Assembly: GCA_004352715.1 (NCBI GenBank)
Contig: SCFE01000053.1
Coordinates: 1,570,635 to 1,634,634 of the forward strand
Length of the DNA: 64,000 nt
Direction of reading: 5' to 3'
DNA from: Hofstenia miamia
Taxonomy: Eukaryota > Xenacoelomorpha > Acoela
Positions 34,971-47,389 of the stretch are shown here, in pieces. Both the position numbers and the translations under genes were made by a program. The notes beneath the pieces were generated by a model. That model saw only the letters and a list, made by a program, of their open reading frames with translations. It searched no databases and was not told the origin of the DNA. Each line of letters opens with the position of its first letter. The first letter of the stretch is position 1.

Positions 34971-35711
34971 TGTAGAATGCTTGTCTTGTGGTAGAAGCAT
35001 GTGCAACACTCAGCAAGCATTCCATCTTTAGATATATTAAAACACAACCAATGAAACTACTAGTTATTATGTAGTTCTATCTAATGAGAAAACAAGAGCA
35101 TGTTCAATCCATGGTTAACAGTTATTCAGAGAATAAGTTAATGCCAAACTTCTTCTTACAGAATCAGGCCTCCAGCTGAAGTGATGAACCATTTCCAACA
35201 CCTAATTTCTCAGCTCATTTTAGACTAGAGAAAATGAAATAATTATAGCTACATGCAAACCATGCTTCCTAACTGTGCTCATCCTTATACCTAATACCTA
35301 CTATCACTAGAGGAGTCAAACCAGAGGGCCATTTAGAGCCTCTGGTTATCCTACCTTTTGCCCAGAGTGATACCTTAAGTGTTGATCATAGTGATCAGAT
35401 GCATAGATAAAATAAATATAATAACAAATAATAAGAGGGAAATTTATGAAAAACTATATTATCCTGAAAATGCTAAAAGGTAATGTTAATTAGATATATG
35501 GCTGGGAAAATTTCTAATAGTAAAAATAAAAGCAACTGAAAGCTAGGGTAGCTAAACTTAAATTAACAGAAATCACACATTTTCATGTTTACAAATAATA
35601 GAAAACAATAACTCACTTCTTATCAAACTGTGAGTAATAGCAGAACAAAATATTTAAAAGATACTGCGATGTCTGATATTCAAATTATGCAAACAAAATG
35701 GATTCCTTGTA
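34971..35711 (-). repeat. Probable 5' LTR region of element 3 (outer end not found)
   Basis: The inner edge TGTAGAATGC (plus strand) is the reverse of the ATTCTACA LTR end. Non-coding DNA follows. The opposite LTR edge is not seen before the duplicated contigs at 35,712 and the gap at 36,894. Confidence 0.4.
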
Positions 35712-36409
35712 CAAGCAACCAATCAGAATACAAAGAATATTAAATCACTAATTGTACATTAACTATTGTCACAATATTACTAATTCAACACATATTATTA
35801 ATTTACAAATTAGGGATGTAAATATACTACACTATCAGAACAGCCTCCCTGCAGAGCAAGTCCAGCTTTGCCCAATTAGAGAACAACATCAAGAGGAACA
35901 ATCTTCTCTGTATTCTGCCGCCTTGCCTAATGACGCCACTGATCTTGCCATCATGGAGAGTACNACGAGCAACCAATCAGAATACAAAGAATATTAAATC
36001 ACTAATTGTACATTAACTATTGTCACAATATTACTAATTCAACACATATTATTAATTTACAAATTAGGGATGTAAATATACTACACTATCAGAACAGCCT
36101 CCCTGCAGAGCAAGTCCAGCTTTGCCCAATTAGAGAACAACATCAAGAAGAACAATCTTCTCTGTATTCTGCCACCTTGCCTAATGACGCCACTGATCTT
36201 GCCATCATGGAGAGTACACTGTGGAAAGAAGANGCCCAATTAGAGAACAACATCAAGAGGAACAATCTTCTCTGTATTCTGCCGCCTTGCCTAATGACGC
36301 CACTGATCTTGCCATCATGGAGAGTACGCTGTGGAAAGAAGAAAGTTTCTGCCCATCTCGCCAATTGTATTAATTACATCTCAACTGCCTCCAAAGTCAA
36401 CAAAGCCAT
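35712..36409. repeat. Unmerged overlapping contigs, segment present up to three times
   Basis: AGCAACCAATCAGAATACAA at 35,714 recurs after the N at 35,964, and GCCCAATTAGAGAACAACAT at about 36,125 recurs after the N at 36,233. Copies differ by a few bases. A glutamine/leucine-rich open frame (about 35,752-36,000) repeats with them. The underlying sequence is not recognised. Confidence 0.8.
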
Positions 36410-36893
36410 GTGTAGCATCATCCAAAATTAATCAGAAAAAAGCTGCAAACATTGCAGAAGAGATTAAGATTGAAAAGGAGTTAAATAAAAAATATTACAA
36501 TCAATTAGTTGATATGCAAGAATAAAATATGTGTCAATAAAAAGATAATTGTATCTGTCAATAGAAATACTTTTGACAAAACAATGCTTACATTATTTTA
36601 TTGCTGCCATCTTGGCAGAAGTTTGAAATTTAAATCAACAGCTACTTCTTTTGAAATACTATAAATACATTGAAACTTACTGTAAGCATTTGATAAAGAA
36701 TTTTACTTAGAATTCTTATTTTTCATCTTATTAACAGTTTGATTATTTAATACAATGTTGAGCTAATCGAGCTGTGTTTAGTAGTGGTCTGGATACATCA
36801 CAGGGAACGATTCAAGGGTCTCTGTGCCAGACCATGAAAGTGCACTTAAGTTAGGTGTAGGGGTTTTCTCTTGATTAGCCAACTAGCATTTCT
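36410..36893 (-). repeat. Dispersed repeat, inverted partner of 21,131-21,605
   Basis: Reverse complement matches 21,131-21,605 and, at its end, 20,575-20,715. It runs into a 1,000-base gap, so the far side is unknown. It carries a 40-codon lysine/glutamate-rich frame at its left edge (SSKINQKKAANIAEEIKIEK) that is not conserved as protein in the other copy. Confidence 0.7.
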
Positions 36894-37893
36894 NNNNNNN
36901 NNNNNNNNNNNNNNNNNNNNNNNNNNNNNNNNNNNNNNNNNNNNNNNNNNNNNNNNNNNNNNNNNNNNNNNNNNNNNNNNNNNNNNNNNNNNNNNNNNNN
37001 NNNNNNNNNNNNNNNNNNNNNNNNNNNNNNNNNNNNNNNNNNNNNNNNNNNNNNNNNNNNNNNNNNNNNNNNNNNNNNNNNNNNNNNNNNNNNNNNNNNN
37101 NNNNNNNNNNNNNNNNNNNNNNNNNNNNNNNNNNNNNNNNNNNNNNNNNNNNNNNNNNNNNNNNNNNNNNNNNNNNNNNNNNNNNNNNNNNNNNNNNNNN
37201 NNNNNNNNNNNNNNNNNNNNNNNNNNNNNNNNNNNNNNNNNNNNNNNNNNNNNNNNNNNNNNNNNNNNNNNNNNNNNNNNNNNNNNNNNNNNNNNNNNNN
37301 NNNNNNNNNNNNNNNNNNNNNNNNNNNNNNNNNNNNNNNNNNNNNNNNNNNNNNNNNNNNNNNNNNNNNNNNNNNNNNNNNNNNNNNNNNNNNNNNNNNN
37401 NNNNNNNNNNNNNNNNNNNNNNNNNNNNNNNNNNNNNNNNNNNNNNNNNNNNNNNNNNNNNNNNNNNNNNNNNNNNNNNNNNNNNNNNNNNNNNNNNNNN
37501 NNNNNNNNNNNNNNNNNNNNNNNNNNNNNNNNNNNNNNNNNNNNNNNNNNNNNNNNNNNNNNNNNNNNNNNNNNNNNNNNNNNNNNNNNNNNNNNNNNNN
37601 NNNNNNNNNNNNNNNNNNNNNNNNNNNNNNNNNNNNNNNNNNNNNNNNNNNNNNNNNNNNNNNNNNNNNNNNNNNNNNNNNNNNNNNNNNNNNNNNNNNN
37701 NNNNNNNNNNNNNNNNNNNNNNNNNNNNNNNNNNNNNNNNNNNNNNNNNNNNNNNNNNNNNNNNNNNNNNNNNNNNNNNNNNNNNNNNNNNNNNNNNNNN
37801 NNNNNNNNNNNNNNNNNNNNNNNNNNNNNNNNNNNNNNNNNNNNNNNNNNNNNNNNNNNNNNNNNNNNNNNNNNNNNNNNNNNNNNNNNNNNN
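36894..37893. other. Assembly gap, 1,000 N
   Basis: A round length, so a placeholder of unknown true size. Confidence 0.95.
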
Positions 37894-38876
37894 AAGTGGC
37901 TTCAAATGTTCGAATTAACAATGGCGGAAAGGAAAGTGAGCCAACAAGCAGCAGCATCTCAACATTATCTGTGATTGGACGCAGAGACAAAAAGGGATTA
38001 TCAACTGCTAATATGAGACTTCATTAATTACTACCAAAATGAAAGTTTCAAGCAAAATGAAAGTTTCAAGAACCAGTACCAAATCATCTTGAACACAACA
38101 AAAATGAGAAAAACTGATGACATCTGAAACTACATGCAACAAGTCGAGCGGCTCTTGATGCTTAGCTCGAGAGGAAACACCTATTCAAAATATGACTTAT
38201 TCTTGCATATATGCAAAGGTATGCCAGAAAGCATCAAAACACAATTTGAAATTAAATGCAACATTGATGACAAACTAGAAAGAATGATCAGGAAGGCTGT
38301 CAATATACAAGCCACTATTGAGAACAATGCTTGGATATANNNNNNNNNNNNNNNNNNNNNNNNNNNNNNNNNNNNNNNNNNNNNNNNNNNNNNNNNNNNN
38401 NNNNNNNNNNNNNNNNNNNNNNNNNNNNNNNNNNNNNNNNNNNNNNNNNNNNNNNNNNNNNNNNNNNNNNNNNNNNNNNNNNNNNNNNNNNNNNNNNNNN
38501 NNNNNNNNNNNNNNNNNNNNNNNNNNNNNNNNNNNNNATTGAGAACAATGCTCAGATATACGAGAAAGCTGCATGGTACAGAGATGCACCAACATGGAAA
38601 AGCAACTTCAAGTTGCGCACCCCCAATAAAAGCTACTCTGAAGCAAAACAAGAGAAAATAATAAAAGTAAAGGGAAAGGATTGCAAAATGAGGAAAGTAA
38701 AAGAAAAGGATGTTAAATGCTATGGTTGCAGACAGAAAGGACACAAAAAACCGGACTGCCCAAAGCAGATAAACGTCATTGGTGATGAAGAAGCATACTA
38801 TGATGAAGAGGACGTACTACAAATGGAAGACGAAATGGACAGAGCAATGCCAACCGACGAGGAGTCGGAAAACTAA
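37894..38876 (+). pseudogene. Gypsy-like gag (element 4), partial, with intact zinc knuckle
   Basis: The frame enters from the gap at KWLQMFELTMAERKVSQQAA, the same block as FREWLQIFEMNMKENKV of element 1. A stop follows at about 37,972, and a 15-base duplication (AGCAAAATGAAAGTTTC-type, about 38,040-38,070). Then VERLLMLSSRGNTYSKYDLF and CKGMPESIKTQF are open from 38,134. A 198-base gap (38,340-38,537) lies between two near-identical flanks (ATTGAGAACAATGCT). After it come a basic stretch and the zinc knuckle CYGCRQKGHKKPDC (about 38,719-38,760), then an acidic tail ending at a stop at 38,876. It belongs to the same family as element 1 but is rich in CpG, so it is younger or unmodified. Confidence 0.85.
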
Positions 38877-38889
38877 GTAGAGTGCTGAC

Positions 38890-39559
38890 TCATAACAACC
38901 ATGCAGTGATAATGATCCTAACGAACCTCAACATGATGAATACAATAACAATAGCCATTAATGGAGTGATGACAAAAGCAACAATTGATACTGAGCAGCA
39001 ACATCTATAATTAATGATGAGTGCACTACGAAATTGGGATTCCAACGAGAAGATATGAAAAATTGTAACAAGAGACTAATTAACGTGTCAGGGGATTATA
39101 TCAACATGAAGGGAATGATAAACATTGCACAAATGAGAATTGTGAACACGACATTCAAACAACCTTTGGTGGTGGTGGACACACACAACAACGCATTACC
39201 ATGCAAAGTTATACTAGGAAATGATTTTCTGACAAAAAACAGTTGTGTCATTAACAATGGAAACAAGACAATAAAGGTAAAAGAAGAGGAAATGGAAATT
39301 GAGGAGGAACAGGAAAAACAGAGAACAATCACATTTCAACTGCAAGAAGACATTCATCTACAGCCACATTAGTGGAAAATGCACACAATCAAGACAGAAG
39401 AAAATATCACAGCTAACATAATGCTATATGACAATAAAGGCATTAACACCAAATGAGTTTCAATGCCGTCTAGCATTTGTATGATAAAAAACGGAAAAGG
39501 AAAGGTACCAATACTTAATGCTACAAACCAGAATGTGAATCTGAAAAGATCCCAGATAA
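38890..39559 (+). pseudogene. Gypsy-like protease region (element 4)
   Basis: INGVMTKATIDT at about 38,955-38,992 leads into the active site, where one base appears to be missing (GATACTGAGCAGCA where GATACTGGAGCAGCA would encode DTGAA), throwing the frame. The open stretch 39,034-39,372 continues the domain with VILGNDFLTKNSCVI at about 39,209. After a stop, the linker carries SSICMIKNGKGKVPILNATN (about 39,467-39,526), matching SSLCTFKQGKGMIPILNATN of element 1 at 23,312-23,371. The 1,000-base gap at 39,560 removes the start of RT. Confidence 0.8.
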
Positions 39560-40559
39560 NNNNNNNNNNNNNNNNNNNNNNNNNNNNNNNNNNNNNNNNN
39601 NNNNNNNNNNNNNNNNNNNNNNNNNNNNNNNNNNNNNNNNNNNNNNNNNNNNNNNNNNNNNNNNNNNNNNNNNNNNNNNNNNNNNNNNNNNNNNNNNNNN
39701 NNNNNNNNNNNNNNNNNNNNNNNNNNNNNNNNNNNNNNNNNNNNNNNNNNNNNNNNNNNNNNNNNNNNNNNNNNNNNNNNNNNNNNNNNNNNNNNNNNNN
39801 NNNNNNNNNNNNNNNNNNNNNNNNNNNNNNNNNNNNNNNNNNNNNNNNNNNNNNNNNNNNNNNNNNNNNNNNNNNNNNNNNNNNNNNNNNNNNNNNNNNN
39901 NNNNNNNNNNNNNNNNNNNNNNNNNNNNNNNNNNNNNNNNNNNNNNNNNNNNNNNNNNNNNNNNNNNNNNNNNNNNNNNNNNNNNNNNNNNNNNNNNNNN
40001 NNNNNNNNNNNNNNNNNNNNNNNNNNNNNNNNNNNNNNNNNNNNNNNNNNNNNNNNNNNNNNNNNNNNNNNNNNNNNNNNNNNNNNNNNNNNNNNNNNNN
40101 NNNNNNNNNNNNNNNNNNNNNNNNNNNNNNNNNNNNNNNNNNNNNNNNNNNNNNNNNNNNNNNNNNNNNNNNNNNNNNNNNNNNNNNNNNNNNNNNNNNN
40201 NNNNNNNNNNNNNNNNNNNNNNNNNNNNNNNNNNNNNNNNNNNNNNNNNNNNNNNNNNNNNNNNNNNNNNNNNNNNNNNNNNNNNNNNNNNNNNNNNNNN
40301 NNNNNNNNNNNNNNNNNNNNNNNNNNNNNNNNNNNNNNNNNNNNNNNNNNNNNNNNNNNNNNNNNNNNNNNNNNNNNNNNNNNNNNNNNNNNNNNNNNNN
40401 NNNNNNNNNNNNNNNNNNNNNNNNNNNNNNNNNNNNNNNNNNNNNNNNNNNNNNNNNNNNNNNNNNNNNNNNNNNNNNNNNNNNNNNNNNNNNNNNNNNN
40501 NNNNNNNNNNNNNNNNNNNNNNNNNNNNNNNNNNNNNNNNNNNNNNNNNNNNNNNNNNN
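39560..40559. other. Assembly gap, 1,000 N
   Basis: Placeholder of unknown true size. It would have to contain RT, RNase H and integrase of element 4 if that copy is complete. Confidence 0.95.
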
Positions 40560-41077
40560 ACAAAGAGACCCATGATGCATTGTTGGAAGGCAAAAATCCC
40601 AAGTGCTTTCATATTGACAGGAAGCTTACCATCAAGGATATCATTCAAAAAAGGCAGCCTATCTCTGCCCAACTGGAGAAGATCCACAGAATGATTAATT
40701 CCCTTGACCCCTGCGTTATCATTTTACTTCAAGCCAGAGGCAACCTCATGTGGGCCAACAAAGCAGAAACCATCACTTGCTACTACAATGTAACCAAATG
40801 CATCAAGATCATTATTATGCTATGTGCCAGCATCACAGATCCTGAGGAGTTAACACTGCAACAGGTGAATGAGTATTGCTCATTGTTCGTCAATCATCCT
40901 ACTTGTATGGGATCCCTCAGAGAATTTTTTCTCCACTTTTACCCTGATACTAAGATTAGCGCTGAGGATGCACACACCTCAGACACTGATGTGTTAATGA
41001 GGCTTCTTATCGCCCTCAAGGGCCTTTGTCTGTATGAACAATTTTATGATACCTTCACACAGAGGCTGAACGTACTA
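40560..41077 (+). CDS. Uncharacterised 170-codon open frame after the gap
   Basis: Open from the gap edge, including an internal Met at 40,580, to a stop at 41,078. The predicted protein is soluble and largely helical, with segments such as KLTIKDIIQKRQPISAQLEK, ETITCYYNVTKCIKIIIMLC and VLMRLLIALKGLCLYEQFYD. Cysteines are spaced irregularly, and I see no catalytic motif, signal peptide or transmembrane anchor. After the stop, weaker coding-like sequence continues to about 41,290. Its place between a gypsy protease and a gypsy LTR suggests a third gene of element 4, but the gap means it could belong to something else. It does not obviously resemble the third frame of element 1. It has the longest clean frame in the region and ordinary CpG. 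The family is not recognised. Confidence 0.5.
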
Positions 41078-41370
41078 TGACACAACTGTTTTATTAGTTC
41101 AAGGTTACTGGAGCTCAAATATTTTAGGCTATGCAGCAAAACTGTCACTCAACAGGAGGCACTGATGCAGGTCACTAGGTGACCCTGGTATGCAGAGGTT
41201 TCATCTTGGGATGATGTGCTGATGAAAGAAATTATAGAAGAAGCCCAAAAGTTATTGTGTGGTTCTACTGTCCAACTGTTACCATAACCTTAACCATGCA
41301 ATGGAGGGTGTAGAGTCACTTGGGGCCTTTCTTTAATTTTTATTCAATTATTGGCACTCTCTAATTAATN

Positions 41371-41465
41371 TCACATTCACAATCAAACACAGAAAAGGCA
41401 CATTACAGAACAACATGGATTTCTGGACATCACTCCCAGAGTACCAAAGAGATGCAACAAAGACA
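41371..41465 (+). pseudogene. Stray RNase H fragment between two Ns
   Basis: FTIKHRKGTLQNNMDFWTSL is the end of a gypsy RNase H domain, equivalent to FTIEHCKGILHKNAKF of element 1 at about 24,832. A 95-base scrap placed here by scaffolding is more likely than a true insertion. Confidence 0.6.
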
Positions 41466-41473
41466 NNNNNNNN

Positions 41474-42384
41474 GAATTTAGTAACTGTCCCCTTGAGTTA
41501 GAGATTATGTGTAATTGCTTGTTTAATTTGTGAGGGAAACAAGTGTATTTTTGTAAAATGGTAAATATTTACCTTTTCTTGTAATAAATAGGGAACTTAC
41601 TGTTATTGAACATCAAATAAATTTCATTCTCACTACATAACATTTGCTTTTTCTTTCATTATTACATTACTAACCTTTTTAGATTTGGTATTGTTAATAT
41701 GATAACAGACTCATAAGATCTGGTGATAATGTGGGGGGGGGGCTCTGCTGTGCCTGGGGCAATAACTCACTCCTTGACAGATGTGAGCCCATATTGTGGT
41801 CGCTTTAGGCTACAAATAGGCATAGGGAATAAAAGAACTACTAAATCTATTGATTGTACATGCACATACTATCACACAATGTAAATATATTATGCTGTTG
41901 GCATACATGAATACATGGTAATTACACGTTATTTAATATCTTTATTACATGAGCTGAGATAACAAACACTGAGCTAAATTTGTTTTATTGAGCTAGAAAT
42001 TAAACTTGAGACACACAATTAGCACCTTGGATGGTAAGGATGGCTTCTAATGAATTGGCTTTGGCAAGATGCCATGTGAATTGGTCGCTACCTGAGCTGC
42101 CACTTTGGAAAGGATCATTTAATTTTTCTACAGTGAAATTGGCGAACTACCAATCTTCATTTGTTTTGTTAGAATATGGGCTGCTCTTGGTGATGGTAAT
42201 TCTTCACAACCTTGTACTGCTCAAGCTGCTAGATGCAGACCACTGATTCTACAGTTCTACCTTACTTGCAATGAATGGAAAGCTGGATAGAATGGAATTG
42301 TATGGTTAGTTAATGGATTAAATAATGGAAATTGCCAGATCTTTACTTAAATATGTCTATAAATCTCCTTGTACAGATTCTACA
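41474..42384 (+). repeat. Probable 3' LTR, ending in TCTACA
   Basis: The last 130 bases match the LTR end at 19,090-19,175, but the PBS does not follow, as expected for a 3' LTR. AATAAA occurs at about 41,584 and 41,619. The left edge is hidden by an 8-N gap. Confidence 0.5.
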
Positions 42385-43139
42385 ATGGGTTATGAAAACA
42401 AAGTATTATTATATCTTGTTATTCACATGTAGGTGCATTTGAAACCAAAATGCATGGCCTTTAATCTTTGGGTTTTTGAGATCACCTTCTAAACATAAAA
42501 ATGGTTGTAAATAGTGTATTATTCACACATAAAAAAATATAGGCACATGGTATTTAAAGATAGATTGCTAAGAATTTTGAAAAAATTGCAAACTAATATT
42601 TTGTAAACATAGTACCTCTACAATATCACCCATATGCCAAGTGTTAGTTCAAATATTCCCAAAAAATACAAATATTAATACATGCTTGATTAAAATACAA
42701 GAGTTTGAAACCAGAAATATTAAAAACACATGAAGTTTTGCAAATTAGTACAAACAATGAAAGCAAAAACATTAAATTTGAGGGATTGAAAGCATACCAT
42801 TGTTTCTATGTGTAGACATATTTTGAGATCTAAACCAAAGCCCCAGCTTTACAAGTATGTTAAGATTGAAATAAATACAAAGTATCTACTTGCCAAACTA
42901 ACAATTCATCACTTCATTTTAGATTGTTGACTATAACTCCATGATAGTGTATGAATTCAACAAGTCAAATTGATATTAATTGGCTTAGACAAGTGCTATT
43001 TAACACCATGTTACTCAAGATAACAAAAAGCATAACATTGCTTAAAAGTACTTCAACTATTTATTTAAATAGTAAACTTCATAACTTTTCAAGGAATAAA
43101 TTCTCCCCACACTGCCATGCAAATTCTGAAAACATAAAT
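42385..43139. other. Non-coding, start of the CpG-poor block
   Basis: About 42,478-42,565 is the CpG-decayed relative of 17,920-18,020. The remainder is unrecognised AT-rich DNA. Confidence 0.5.
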
Positions 43140-46100
43140 TGTACCTGTATAATAATAAGCCATGCATTCAAAGCATTCATTTCATAGATGACCATAGGAC
43201 ATGGCTAGATTGACCAAGCTTTCATTTCAATTTACCCTTGTCAACCAGAATAACTACAAATTTAACATATACTTTAATGAAATATGAAAGAAATAGTTTA
43301 CTAAATACAAAACACTGTCAACCATAATATAAAATGAATAGTGGAATCATGTCAATTTTCAATAGATATGATTCATTAAATATTTTTTCCCCAAATTTCT
43401 TTATTTTACCAATTTCACTGCTCCATTTTCTTTTTTGAGCTGTGTTGTTTAGTGATTATAATCTCCTAAAAACTAGAAAATGGCCTTTTTGGTAAAATAG
43501 ATTTGTATAGAATTCACTTAAAGTAGTATGAGTATATTTGATGTTGATATTTTAGGAATAACTAAACAAATTTCTTAAATTCTTTTATCTTTATTGCATT
43601 GATAATAGAATGATCAGATAACCCCCCCAATTGTTTTACTATCATTTTGTTTGAATTTATACACTTAATATTCAAGTAGCATTCATTTTTTTGCAACAAT
43701 TGGTTGTGATGATAGTGATTTTTGAATATTTATTCATTAAATATATAATTCTATGTCTGAAATTTATGATGAACTTTGCTCTTTATTGCAATGAATGACT
43801 GGCATCCAAACAGGTTATAGTTGTGTTAGCAAATTATTTACATTTTACTGAATATAATGATCAGATGTACACCCACATTTCATTGTAGTTATTAAACTTG
43901 AATCTCTACATGATGGTTCAAATATATCCCATCTAGCATTATAATTAATTTAACCATTCAAAGCTTTATGTGTTAAATAATATCATATATTTCATTTTCA
44001 TAATGAATGATGAAAGATCAACACAATAGAAAGCCCTGCTATGTGTTATAAAATGCTGAAGTCTCTAATATACATTAGCATTAATTGAAAACATAATTGA
44101 TTTTTGATTCTCACTCATCTGCATGAAGGTGGTATTAAAATATAGACTATCAAAAGTTATAACAAGTACAGTTTAAAGGCATTATACCCTCTAAAGATTT
44201 TTATTCTTGCCAATGCTTTTGCTCAAGTTCTTGCCTCAAGTCCAACCTATCCCAATATATTTTATATTATTTTGTAAAACTGTTTCTTATTTTTCATGGC
44301 TCTAACTTAAAATCAATTATTTATGTAAAAATATATACAAGGAGAAAAGTAAATCTGACACCTTTAAAATAAAATTACACACTAAATTTCAACACAATAC
44401 TTGGCTTGCAACCAAAATATTTCAGAGGTTTATAATGACATCAAAGAACTTTAAGTCCAATTAACATTTTGAATTTTGAGCCAGCTCCTCGTGCATAGTA
44501 TTTATGAAGGAAAAGGCAATTTCTGTTTTGCAAAGTAACTTTAACCACTGGACCATAGTTTGTTTGAGTTTGATACACATTGTGTATTGTAAACTGTTCA
44601 TAACTGGCAACTCATAAAGACAACTATATAAGAGATATATATCATACATGGACTTCCTCTGAAACTGAATTAAGTTCACCAACTAGTGCATAACATGATG
44701 ACTTCTCTTCAGTCTTTAACAAATATTTCACCTCAGATGCAGGTCTTTTGCTGTTTTTCCTGATACCTTTGATAATTGTCCACATGTTCTGCCTTTAGCC
44801 AACTTTCTAGATTTTTAAACCACAGCTGTTCTCACCATTGTTGATAGGCAAAAGAGTGATTTGAGTTAGAGCTATCCCTCATTTATTTGAAAATGTCAAC
44901 ATCAAAGCCAATCAAAGTAATATACCAGACCTAATGTATTAACATGTGAAAGAATGAAAGATAAAAGTGTATCTGCCCATCTAAACTCTTTTTAAATTGT
45001 AAATTATGTTTTGTAAGGTGTTTTATCCCTAATACACTATTCACATATATTTTTATCAGTTTCAAAAGCAAATAATTATAAAATTATGTATTTTAATGAT
45101 ACATTTTCAATATATTTCAATATTAGAAATATATGCATAATTTTAACAAAGTTGATTAGTACAAAGAAATATTGAAAATTCAATTGGTTTAACTAGAACA
45201 ACACTAGTCTGTCTTTGTGCAGAGTTTAATTATGAAAGCTGGTTTCTTCTTTAATGGGTAAGCTGTTTTTATATTTTGAAATGTGAAATTCCATTTTTCT
45301 GCAAAACTTATACAGCTAATTAAATTTATAAATTATTTAATGTCTTGTACTATGCATTAAAATCTTCTAGAACATACACATATATTTTTTTATAGTAATG
45401 ACTAGATATTGAAACAACTTCTCCATGTGGAAGAAATAGGATTCAATTAATGTCAATGTCTCTTAGAAGGTACAATGCCTTTAAACTGTAATTGTTATAA
45501 CATTTCATATTCTCAATTTTAACACCACCTTCATGCAGATGAGTGAGAATNCAATGTCTCTTAGAAGGTACAATGCCTTTAAACTGTAATTGTTATAACA
45601 TTTGATATTCTCAATTTTAACACCACCTTCATGCAGATGAGTGAGAATCAAAAAACAATTATGTTTTCAATTAATGCTAATGTACTTTAGAGACTTTGGC
45701 ATTTTATAACACATAGCAGGTTTTCTATTGTGTTGATCTTTCATTGTCATCAAAACAAAATATATGATATTATTTAACACATAAAGCCTTGAATGTTTAA
45801 TTGAATTACAATGCTAGATGGGATATATTTGAACATTCCTGTAAAGAAATACAAGTTTAATAATTACAAAGAAATGTAGGTGTACATTTGATCATTATAT
45901 CAGGTAACATGCTAATAATTTGCTAACATCACTATGACCTGTTTGGATGTCAGTCATTTATTACAGTAAAAATCAAAGGTTATGGTAATTTTTAGTGATA
46001 GAATTTTATATTTAATGAATAAATCTTCAAAAATCACAATCATCACAACCAATTGTTGCAAAAAAATGAATTCTGCATGAACATTAAGTGTATCAATTTA

Positions 46101-46666
46101 AACAAAATGATAGTAAAACAATTGGGGGGGTTATCTGATCATTCTATTATCAATGCAATAAAGATAAAAGAATTTAAGAAATTTGTTTAGTTATTTCTAA
46201 AATATCTCATCAAATAAACTCTTAATACTTTAAAAGAATTCTATGCAAATTTATTTTGACCACAAATGCCATGTTCTAGTTTCCAAAGAGATTATGATCA
46301 CTAAACAACACAGCTTAAAAATAAAAATGGAGAAGCGAATTTGGTAAGAACAAAGAAATTTAGGAAAAAAATATTCAGCAAATATAAAATGAAATAATAT
46401 TATATTTTTTGCAGTTTTTTGTTCTATTTAATGAATCATATCTATTGAAAAATGACGTGTTTCAGCTATTCATTTTACATTATTGTTGATGTTGTTTTGC
46501 TTTTAAAAAACCATTTCTTTCAAGTTACATTAAGTATATATCAAATTTGTGATCAATCTGGTTGACAAGGGTAAATTGAAGTGAAAGTTTGGTCAATCTA
46601 GCCATGTCCTATGGTAATCTATGAAATGGGTGCTTTGATTTCATGGTTTATTATTATACAGGTACA
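43140..46666. mobile_element. Foldback-like element with about 1.05-1.1-kb inverted repeats
   Basis: The left arm 43,140-44,200 is the inverted copy of 45,454/45,552-46,666. The outer ends are GTACCTGTATAATAATAAGC and its reverse match TATTATTATACAGGTAC. Further paired blocks are CCCCCCCAATTGTTTTACTA at 43,622 and its complement at about 46,115. The inner limits are at about 44,200 and 45,454. The spacer (44,201-45,453) holds no transposase I can recognise. A 97-base unmerged overlap at N 45,551 lengthens the right arm artificially. Confidence 0.8.
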
Positions 46667-46789
46667 TTTTTAGCATCTCCTACAAGGCCCAATATCCATT
46701 TATCCAAATTTAGTCCTTTGGTTACATGGTGATTCAGCAGGCAGGGATCTAACTGTCCTTGACTGCTGAGCACTTTATTAATATGTCTC
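46667..46789. other. Non-coding spacer
   Basis: Nothing recognised between the foldback-like element and the LTR-like repeat. Confidence 0.5.
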
Positions 46790-47270
46790 TGATAACTGTA
46801 ATTTGCAGATTCATTAACAATAACTATTTAGGTGAGGTAGCTCTGTAGTACTCCAAATGGTTGGGCATCTGCCTGACTCTGCTCTCCTTGTCAGCAACAA
46901 AATCAGCAATCTAAGTTTTCTAAAGTATTTCAAGCACTCAGCTCAAAGAAGTTAATTATGTGTACCCTAACCTATGATGGTGCTTACTAAAGATCAGACA
47001 CAACTCGACTTAAACTGTCTTTGCATTGTGTGTTGTGTTTTCATTTCAATAAATAAGTTTCATGCAACCTGGCTTGACACTAGCTGCTTTGTTAGCAAGT
47101 TAGATTAATAAATATATTGCCATTACTGAAAATATATTGGCATTCAAATTACTTAGTAAATACATAGCAGCTTCCTAACTTACATGTAAGATAATTAATA
47201 TAACAAATGGTCTTATCATTGGTACCTTTATAGTAAAAAATTTGGACCTAGAAAAAAAGTTAATATATAA
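46790..47270 (+). repeat. LTR-like dispersed repeat, right copy
   Basis: Partner of 19,990-20,560 in the same orientation. GGCGTAG there reads GGCATTC here, and the CG-containing ACGAAGCCATGCGG is replaced. Confidence 0.5.
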
Positions 47271-47389
47271 CTTATGTTTGACTAATTACCTGTTTACCAA
47301 ATGTATTATCAGATACATGCTTGAGTTCAATTGATATTTATGGAATTTTTAAAAATAGAAAAATTATTAGTCAACAATGTATCATCACA

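Noticed and set aside
36871-40687. Open frames of 340-403 codons across the 1,000-base gaps
   Set aside because: Composed almost entirely of N; only the short gag and protease pieces at the gap edges are real.
44201-45453. Transposase in the spacer of the foldback-like element
   Set aside because: The only frame of note (44,461-44,682, minus) has no catalytic or DNA-binding motif.
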